This document shows positions 56,006 to 64,000 of a DNA stretch of 64,000 bases, one piece after another. Each line of letters starts with the position of its first letter. Position 1 is the first letter of the stretch. The notes beneath the pieces are model-generated. The model did not search any database. It was not told where the DNA came from and worked only from the letters and a program-made list of their open reading frames with translations. The position numbers and the translations under genes are program-made. The stretch is from Artemisia argyi (lineage: Eukaryota > Streptophyta > Magnoliopsida > Asterales > Asteraceae), in NCBI GenBank assembly GCA_030686995.1, contig CM060694.1, positions 93,463,844 to 93,527,843 of the forward strand, read 5' to 3'.

Positions 56006-57070
56006 TACCTAGAAATATACTAACACATTAAAATTGGAGATATATTGGCTGTAATAACATGCAGCCCACTCACTGCAATCTCATATTAGAAAATAACATC
56101 TAATCACTCTTAAATGTCCATTTAGCCATTTCTTTCAAGCCCAAAAACATGCCATTTGCTGTTACTAGGGACACATTTACTGTCCACACTTTTCTTCCAA
56201 ACACATTTTGTTTTAGAATAGTCAAAGTCTAATAACTATGTGTAACTAAGTGGCACCAATTCTAACTTTAATAAACCTTCAAATTAACATTTGGTACATA
56301 CTTCTATCCATCTTAGTCTGCAATTTCAACATCTAAAACACATTCCAAAAAATATTATTTTAAGTAAGAAACCTTAAACATACCACTATTGACCTAAACA
56401 TAGCCACAAGTAACAATAAATAATTAAAATTGAACAAAAATCAATTATAGCACCAATTAAACTTTAATAAACCACTTACTGTCATACAATTACATGTAAA
56501 CAACCAAATAGCCATGTTATTTTACAATATTATTCTCAAAATGGCCAAAGTACACAATTGAAATTCAACCAAACAACCTATCACAGTCTCTGTAACAAAT
56601 ACAATTGATAAAACAACTAACCTTAAATTAACATTTATTACAATATTATTAAGATGTAATGAGCTTCAACAGCAACAAAATCATGTTGCACGTTTATATA
56701 AATGTGGGACATAAACCTTAATTTAAAAAATCACAAAAGAACTAAGTTGACATATGAACACTTCAAATTGATGACCAAATTGAAGATATAATACATTATA
56801 GTACCTTGTTAGTGGGTAAATGAACTTGAAATTGGCAGCAATGGACTAAGATGGCGACCACAGAGACGAGCGAGTATGTGAGATTATATTAAGAAAATAA
56901 GTTTGGGGAAAGATGAAGGTGCAATTTTTTTTGGAGAAGTAGGATTTTGAGGTCTGAGATTGTGGATAAAGATAGATGGAGGGACAATTTAATTTTTGGG
57001 GAAATTTGGGCGGGCCTTGTGAAAAAAGTGGAGGGGGAAATTTTAATTTTTTGGGAAATAGATCAGTTGG
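56006..57070. other. Non-coding interior of the CACTA element
   Basis: AT-rich, no supported gene; a short plus-strand ORF of 62 codons near the right end has no recognisable features. It leads into the right subterminal repeats (AGATCG and CGATCT motifs from about 57060 to 57300). Confidence 0.4.
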
Positions 57071-57330
57071 TTACGAAAAGAGTGATCTATGTAATACAAA
57101 ACATGATTCCAACTAGATCGTGTTACGGGGGTTAAAAATTTGTGAGCAATAAATAGATCGGGTAATAGTTATGAACCGATCTAACTAGTTTCAAAATTTT
57201 AAAAATCGGTTATTAACTAAACAACCGATCTATTTATTATACTTCCTTCTTTTTTTTCTTTGTTAGATCAGTTTTTAACATAATCGCTCTATATGAAGTG
57301 ATCTATCTAACCTTTTGTGTAGTAGTGGCT

Positions 57331-58442
57331 TAGTTGGTGACAAGAAGAAGGTACATCGTTGGAATCCTTGTGTGCTATTCAAGCCCTATTTTTCTTTTCC
57401 ATACGGTTTGTATTTGAGTCGACACACAGGTCCTTCCTTGTTCTTTTATACACTTCCTATTCGACACATAACCAGGTCCAGAGGATAATTAAAACCATGC
57501 TTTATAATCTGCTGAATTCATGTTTGATACACTTTTTGTTGGCCTCGTTAAACTCTACATAAGATCATGAAATTATAACCTATATGGGTCGATTTATACT
57601 TCTGTTTTTGGATCGTTTGAATCAGACCTGAAACAAACCATAATATATCAGTTTATAACTCTTATAATCGAGTACAATTAATGGGAATTAAAAGCTATAA
57701 ACCCTAAACAAAATACGGCTTATAATAAGGGATGTCGCAAGTGTGATTTTATGTGTTTTTAGTACACGTTTTGTGGTCTGATCTAATAAGAATTATTGGT
57801 GTTATGATAATGAGTTTATAAGGTCTTATGAAAGTCTACTAATCTGGAAAACATAGGGTCGTTTAGGTCTTGTAATCGGATTAAAAAGAAAGTGCAAGTT
57901 CATAATTTTATGTAAGTGTTGATCGTACCAATCAGATCTTAATGCTTGAGACCTGCGCACTAAGAAAACAAACAAACACCGTTAGGCTTATCGTGGGATT
58001 ATCTCCCACGATTATCCTCCGAAGTGAGAGTAAGTAATCAGTTTTTAGGGTTATATTGAAGAGTTAGGGTTGTAACTCGTACCTTTAACGAGGGTTATGA
58101 TATTCTTTATATAGGCACGAAATCCTTATTGGATACGTGCTCCTTACTCTTCGGTATATATCCGGTTGTTTTATATATATATCCCTTAAATAAGAGATAT
58201 CTATATCAAAACCATAAATAACTTTGGGTTTGGGCTTTCGTGAGCCCAAACCGTTAGTATGGTAGCCCAATTATTGTTATGATAGCCCACTCGTGGTGGG
58301 TTTGGGTCTTAGTAATGTTCATTAATCGGGTTCGTGACCCAAGTATGGATTATACGTCATCATGTCCCCCCCCCCCCCCCAGTCTAGTATGCGTAGGTAG
58401 TAACCGCAGATGCTAGACTAGTAATATTAGCGGCAAGCGTGG
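57331..58442. other. Unassigned AT-rich DNA, possibly an LTR of a further minus-strand element
   Basis: No ORF over 70 codons. Near the right side TATACGTCATCA is followed by a TG and a run of about 15 C (58366-58380). Read on the minus strand this is a G-rich tract followed by TGATGACG, which resembles a PPT-LTR junction. If so, the sequence to the left is LTR. I could not identify the other end or a second copy, so this stays tentative. Confidence 0.3.
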
Positions 58443-60065
58443 TGTCACACCCCCAAAATCGGGTACAGCGGAAGCATACGTGTAGCTGGGGAGTAACTCA
58501 ATTGGTATTACAACACAAGTTCAAAAATGGTTTTCACTTCAATCATTTAGAACAAAATAGTTTAGTCAAAAATATTGTATTTACATTGTTAAAAGTAGTG
58601 CGGAAGTAGGCCTTTAAAATAGTTTAAAACGGTCCCCAAATGAATATCAAAGTCTTCTATGACCATGCCATGCCCTGCCAAAACCTCCAGTAGCGTGCCA
58701 TTGCTAAAAACCTGAAAATACATGCTAAAGTGTCAACACGAGGTTGGTGAGTTCATAGAGTTTGTTTAACAAATAAAGTTTATGCATATGTATGAAGGTT
58801 TCCCAGCAAAGGCATCGTAAATCCACTCAGTTACAAGTCCCGCCATAAGAGCCTTGTAACCTGTGTGTTTACAACCCACTGCTACAATATATAGTATGAG
58901 CAAAACATATATAAGTTTATCACAACAGTTAAGCAATTAGTCGTGAGTCTACACTTCATCTCCGAAGACCTCACGTTTGTATGTATATTTCCATGGTTGT
59001 GCCCAGCAACTTAATCTGGGGCCATTGGAAATATATAAGTCTCCATGGTTGTGCCCAGCAACTTAATCTGGGGCCATTGGAAGTATATAAGTCTCCATGG
59101 TTGTGCCCAGCAACTTAATCTGGGGCCATTGGAAGTCTCAGTAGCTCAAGAATACACATCATAGTTTAGTATAACACAGTTAAGTATATCTCAATCACGT
59201 ATGTATGAAATCAAGTATAAAACAATCAAGAATAAATATTTTGAGTATCAAGAAAGTATGTTTTGAGTATTTATACTAGTAAGCAAGTAGTTGAGCATGT
59301 ATCTCCCCCAAAGAGTTAAAAACAAGTATAAAGAGTAAAAGTGGGGCTATGACTCACCTGGTGCGATAGCTACGATAACAAAAGTGGATACACAGAAATG
59401 AGGTTCGATCTCTAACCGCAACCTAATATGAATGATAGTGATCTACTTAGATCATGAAAGGATGTAATGAATACACATGCACATGATACCTATACCACTC
59501 GTAACTTGGAAATAATTGTTATTGTCAAAGTAAAGTATTTTCCATACTTAAGAAAAATAAGTCCAACTAGAATTACAAAACTTGTCGTAATATATCGTAT
59601 ATAAAAACGTTAGTGTTATATTCCTCGTTTTGAAAACCTTAAGATATCGTCTAGTAGTCGCATAAATAAACCTTGGGTCGTACGTATTTTGTTAGTTAAA
59701 AATAAACTCCTTGAATAAGAAATCTAGAAAATATATTATTTAGTACGTAGTTATATTATTATTATGAGTATAAAAATGTGTTAGGACCATAGTTGGGATT
59801 ATCGGATCAATTATTCAAAATAATAGTTTATAAGATAACGTTTATTAGGTAAATAACCGTACGTATACAGAAATGACGCAACTCACGCATAAATGACAAA
59901 TTTTCTCCGGAGGTGAATAGTGTTTTATGAATAGTAAAATTTTAAAACGCTTCTCAGAATATCAAACTGACCTCAAAAATGATGAATAGTAAAATGATGA
60001 ATAGTGATCGATGAATAGTAAATGTTGAAAGTTCGGGAAAAGACCAGAATTTACGAGTTGTGACA
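58443..60065 (-). repeat. Element T LTR 1
   Basis: 1623 bp, less than half the length of the element Y LTR. It keeps both ends of that LTR and lacks a large central part. It contains three 52-bp repeats (58991-59140). Confidence 0.85.
58991..59140. repeat. 52-bp repeat, three copies, in T LTR 1
   Basis: Copies of CCATGGTTGTGCCCAGCAAC then TTAATCTGGGGCCATTGGAA start at 58991, 59043 and 59095. The same triplet recurs in the other LTRs at 61323 and 63655. CCATGG and the closing CCATTGG give each unit a weak inverted repeat. Confidence 0.9.
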
Positions 60066-60774
60066 GTCTCTACCCCTTAAGGGAACTTCGTCCCGAAGTT
60101 CAGTTAACGTTGGTCTCCGAAGTGTTATAAAGGTGAAGATTCATGAGATGAAATGACTAGTTGACGTGTTTCCAGGCGGCGGTTGACGAGGTGATGAAAA
60201 GTATAAGCGTTCTGACAACGAGGGTATACACACACATAATGAAACATTTGGAAATTGAGTTGAGGATTCAATCCAGACAGAATTTTATTATAACCATTCT
60301 CAGTGTTGCAAAATTCATTTCTGAGTCGGATATAGGTAGTCAGCCTATGTCCCACTTTCCCGGGTTGAATATAGGTGACTAGTCTATATTCCACCGAGGT
60401 TCCATGAATTTTGAAATACTCAGCTCAGTTATACTAATACTATGTCCTTCACAAATACCAAGACGTTCAGAAAGACTAAGGCAGGTGACCAAATGATGAA
60501 ACTATGCAAGGAGAAACATAACAGGGTGACATATATGATACGTGAACAAGCTTATATGAAAGACAATGATAGAAATCAACTAGAATAAATGGATATAATA
60601 AACCAGATAATGAGACACAATTCTCATCACCTAAGTCAGCAACAAACCACAAGTGAGGCATCATCTTGGCAGGCAGGCACGTGACGGTCATAGGGTTAAG
60701 TTTTTCATAAAAGTAGCTATAGTCTAGGTTTTAAAAACACTTAGTTCGCTATAGCCAAAGCTCTGATACCAATC
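60066..60774 (-). mobile_element. Element T interior 1 (PBS-leader joined to pol end-PPT)
   Basis: 709 bp. On the minus strand, from 60774: TGGTATCAGAGC primer site (60760-60771), a leader with a 71-codon ORF (MTVTCLPAKMMPHLWFVADL), more non-coding sequence, then TELRDEVPLRG codons and a PPT (AAGGGGTAGAGAC) at the LTR. The TELRDEV-type ending matches the end of pol in element Y. No enzyme domain remains. Confidence 0.75.
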
Positions 60775-62397
60775 TGTCACACCCCCAAAATCGGGTCCAG
60801 CGGAAGCATACGTGTAGCTGGGGAGTAACTCAATTGGTATTACAACACAAGTTCAAAAATGGTTTTCACTTCAATCATTTAGAACAAAATAGTTTAGTCA
60901 AAAATATTGTATTTACATTGTTAAAAGTAGTGCGGAAGTAGGCCTTTAAAATAGTTTAAAACGGTCCCCAAATGAATATCAAAGTCTTCTATGACCATGC
61001 CATGCCCTGCCAAAACCTCCAGTAGCGTGCCATTGCTAAAAACCTGAAAATACATGCTAAAGTGTCAACACGAGGTTGGTGAGTTCATAGAGTTTGTTTA
61101 ACAAATAAAGTTTATGCATATGTATGAAGGTTTCCCAGCAAAGGCATCGTAAATCCACTCAGTTACAAGTCCCGCCATAAGAGCCTTGTAACCTGTGTGT
61201 TTACAACCCACTGCTACAATATATAGTATGAGCAAAACATATATAAGTTTATCACAACAGTTAAGCAATTAGTCGTGAGTCTACACTTCATCTCCGAAGA
61301 CCTCACGTTTGTATGTATATTTCCATGGTTGTGCCCAGCAACTTAATCTGGGGCCATTGGAAATATATAAGTCTCCATGGTTGTGCCCAGCAACTTAATC
61401 TGGGGCCATTGGAAGTATATAAGTCTCCATGGTTGTGCCCAGCAACTTAATCTGGGGCCATTGGAAGTCTCAGTAGCTCAAGAATACACATCATAGTTTA
61501 GTATAACACAGTTAAGTATATCTCAATCACGTATGTATGAAATCAAGTATAAAACAATCAAGAATAAATATTTTGAGTATCAAGAAAGTATGTTTTGAGT
61601 ATTTATACTAGTAAGCAAGTAGTTGAGCATGTATCTCCCCCAAAGAGTTAAAAACAAGTATAAAGAGTAAAAGTGGGGCTATGACTCACCTGGTGCGATA
61701 GCTACGATAACAAAAGTGGATACACAGAAATGAGGTTCGATCTCTAACCGCAACCTAATATGAATGATAGTGATCTACTTAGATCATGAAAGGATGTAAT
61801 GAATACACATGCACATGATACCTATACCACTCGTAACTTGGAAATAATTGTTATTGTCAAAGTAAAGTATTTTCCATACTTAAGAAAAATAAGTCCAACT
61901 AGAATTACAAAACTTGTCGTAATATATCGTATATAAAAACGTTAGTGTTATATTCCTCGTTTTGAAAACCTTAAGATATCGTCTAGTAGTCGCATAAATA
62001 AACCTTGGGTCGTACGTATTTTGTTAGTTAAAAATAAACTCCTTGAATAAGAAATCTAGAAAATATATTATTTAGTACGTAGTTATATTATTATTATGAG
62101 TATAAAAATGTGTTAGGACCATAGTTGGGATTATCGGATCAATTATTCAAAATAATAGTTTATAAGATAACGTTTATTAGGTAAATAACCGTACGTATAC
62201 AGAAATGACGCAACTCACGCATAAATGACAAATTTTCTCCGGAGGTGAATAGTGTTTTATGAATAGTAAAATTTTAAAACGCTTCTCAGAATATCAAACT
62301 GACCTCAAAAATGATGAATAGTAAAATGATGAATAGTGATCGATGAATAGTAAATGTTGAAAGTTCGGGAAAAGACCAGAATTTACGAGTTGTGACA
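60775..62397 (-). repeat. Element T LTR 2
   Basis: 1623 bp, same length as LTR 1 and essentially identical. It has interiors on both sides, which a simple solo insertion does not give. Confidence 0.85.
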
Positions 62398-63106
62398 GTC
62401 TCTACCCCTTAAGGGAACTTCGTCCCGAAGTTCAGTTAACGTTGGTCTCCGAAGTGTTATAAAGGTGAAGATTCATGAGATGAAATGACTAGTTGACGTG
62501 TTTCCAGGCGGCGGTTGACGAGGTGATGAAAAGTATAAGCGTTCTGACAACGAGGGTATACACACACATAATGAAACATTTGGAAATTGAGTTGAGGATT
62601 CAATCCAGACAGAATTTTATTATAACCATTCTCAGTGTTGCAAAATTCATTTCTGAGTCGGATATAGGTAGTCAGCCTATGTCCCACTTTCCCGGGTTGA
62701 ATATAGGTGACTAGTCTATATTCCACCGAGGTTCCATGAATTTTGAAATACTCAGCTCAGTTATACTAATACTATGTCCTTCACAAATACCAAGACGTTC
62801 AGAAAGACTAAGGCAGGTGACCAAATGATGAAACTATGCAAGGAGAAACATAACAGGGTGACATATATGATACGTGAACAAGCTTATATGAAAGACAATG
62901 ATAGAAATCAACTAGAATAAATGGATATAATAAACCAGATAATGAGACACAATTCTCATCACCTAAGTCAGCAACAAACCACAAGTGAGGCATCATCTTG
63001 GCAGGCAGGCACGTGACGGTCATAGGGTTAAGTTTTTCATAAAAGTAGCTATAGTCTAGGTTTTAAAAACACTTAGTTCGCTATAGCCAAAGCTCTGATA
63101 CCAATC
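62398..63106 (-). mobile_element. Element T interior 2
   Basis: An exact-length repeat of 60066-60774 with the same short ORFs (62457-62726 and 62808-63023 translate identically to their counterparts), primer site at 63092-63103 and PPT at the left end. Confidence 0.8.
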
Positions 63107-64000
63107 TGTCACACCCCCAAAATCGGGTCCAGCGGAAGCATACGTGTAGCTGGGGAGTAACTCAATTGGTATTACAACACAAGTTCAAAAATGGTTTTCA
63201 CTTCAATCATTTAGAACAAAATAGTTTAGTCAAAAATATTGTATTTACATTGTTAAAAGTAGTGCGGAAGTAGGCCTTTAAAATAGTTTAAAACGGTCCC
63301 CAAATGAATATCAAAGTCTTCTATGACCATGCCATGCCCTGCCAAAACCTCCAGTAGCGTGCCATTGCTAAAAACCTGAAAATACATGCTAAAGTGTCAA
63401 CACGAGGTTGGTGAGTTCATAGAGTTTGTTTAACAAATAAAGTTTATGCATATGTATGAAGGTTTCCCAGCAAAGGCATCGTAAATCCACTCAGTTACAA
63501 GTCCCGCCATAAGAGCCTTGTAACCTGTGTGTTTACAACCCACTGCTACAATATATAGTATGAGCAAAACATATATAAGTTTATCACAACAGTTAAGCAA
63601 TTAGTCGTGAGTCTACACTTCATCTCCGAAGACCTCACGTTTGTATGTATATTTCCATGGTTGTGCCCAGCAACTTAATCTGGGGCCATTGGAAATATAT
63701 AAGTCTCCATGGTTGTGCCCAGCAACTTAATCTGGGGCCATTGGAAGTATATAAGTCTCCATGGTTGTGCCCAGCAACTTAATCTGGGGCCATTGGAAGT
63801 CTCAGTAGCTCAAGAATACACATCATAGTTTAGTATAACACAGTTAAGTATATCTCAATCACGTATGTATGAAATCAAGTATAAAACAATCAAGAATAAA
63901 TATTTTGAGTATCAAGAAAGTATGTTTTGAGTATTTATACTAGTAAGCAAGTAGTTGAGCATGTATCTCCCCCAAAGAGTTAAAAACAAGTATAAAGAGT
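63107..64000 (-). repeat. Element T LTR 3, truncated by the window end
   Basis: The first 894 bp match LTR 2 without a difference that I can see, including the third set of 52-bp repeats (63655-63804). Confidence 0.85.

Larger units (their letters stand above)
53999..57327. mobile_element. Non-autonomous CACTA (En/Spm) transposon carrying captured gene exons
   Basis: The left end is CACTACTACAAAAAAA and the right end (reverse complement) CACTACTACACAAAAGG, the CACTA terminal inverted repeats. GCT occurs directly outside both ends (53996-53998 and 57328-57330), the 3-bp duplication made by this superfamily. Subterminal repeats of a TAGATCGGTT motif occur in both orientations within about 250 bp of each end, as expected for transposase-binding subterminal arrays. 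No TNP2-type transposase is present in the 3.3 kb. The interior contains minus-strand ROP-GAP exons (54699-55605) and a separate coiled-coil-coding patch. Confidence 0.85.
58443..64000 (-). mobile_element. Element T array: tandem LTR-interior units of a deleted Tekay-like element (period 2332 bp)
   Basis: Three LTRs (58443, 60775, 63107) alternate with two identical 709-bp interiors. The interior keeps only the tRNA-iMet primer site and leader on one side and the last codons of pol plus the PPT on the other; everything between has been deleted. Primer site and PPT orientation are minus-strand. The LTR ends (TGTCACACCCCC ... TTGTGACA) and interior match element Y. The array runs out of the window. 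I see one base difference between LTR1 and LTR2 (58458) and none between the second and third units. Either a very recent tandem duplication or an assembly duplication would explain this. Confidence 0.85.

Noticed and set aside
60161..60382. 73-codon plus ORF repeated at 62493-62714
   Set aside because: Duplicated only because the whole 2332-bp unit is duplicated; no domain and it lies across the T interior on the wrong strand.

Overview
The window is plant nuclear repeat DNA. It contains no ordinary host gene, rRNA, tRNA or CRISPR array that I can support. It is built from nested LTR retrotransposons (Ty1/copia of Sirevirus-like type, Ty3/gypsy of Tekay-like and Athila-like type), one decayed Helitron, and one CACTA DNA transposon that carries a piece of a plant ROP GTPase-activating protein gene. 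The style of the elements (very long LTRs, Sirevirus-like elements with a large extra gene, gag-protease-only Athila derivatives) suggests a large-genome eudicot, and I favour Asteraceae. That family assignment is recognition from memory, not a search result.

Layout. 1-5579: right part of a minus-strand gypsy-type element (X): non-coding interior plus a 3.4 kb LTR. X sits inside the left LTR of a second minus-strand gypsy element (Y; left LTR fragment 5580-7933, interior 7934-8282 and 22532-24480, right LTR 24481-27913). Y is in turn split by a complete 14.2 kb Sirevirus-like copia element (S1; 8283-22526, target duplication ACTAG). Y itself lies in the protease codons of an older plus-strand copia element (Z; pol 27914-31251, spacer from 38888, env-like gene to 46681). 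Z also carries a minus-strand Athila-like gag-protease element (W; 31252-38887) at the end of its pol gene, and a small minus-strand LTR element (V; 42828-46066, target duplication GAAGT) inside its env-like gene. 46696-50280: LTR, 3' region and RNase H of a truncated minus-strand copia element (U). 50281-53485: a broken minus-strand Helitron. 53999-57327: a CACTA element with 3-bp target duplication GCT. 58443-64000: a tandem array of an internally deleted relative of Y (T), unit 2332 bp, LTR-interior-LTR-interior-LTR.

The most unusual object is S1. Besides gag and pol it has about 6.7 kb between pol and the 3' LTR. This holds two related antisense ORFs, each with a TATA-like box about 75-85 bp upstream, and then a long sense env-like ORF with its own TATA box. 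S1 is now dead: it has several frameshifts, one of them in the reverse transcriptase YVDD motif, and its simple nonsense codons are nearly all TAG at places where Gln (CAG) fits. That pattern is what decay of methylated CHG sites would give. The second standout is the CACTA element, in which four consecutive ROP-GAP exons with recognisable splice sites lie between the terminal repeats.

Coding assignments rest on motifs read directly in the translated sequence. Lineage names (Sirevirus, Tekay, Athila, REN1-like GAP) are family recognition and should be confirmed by profile or database search.
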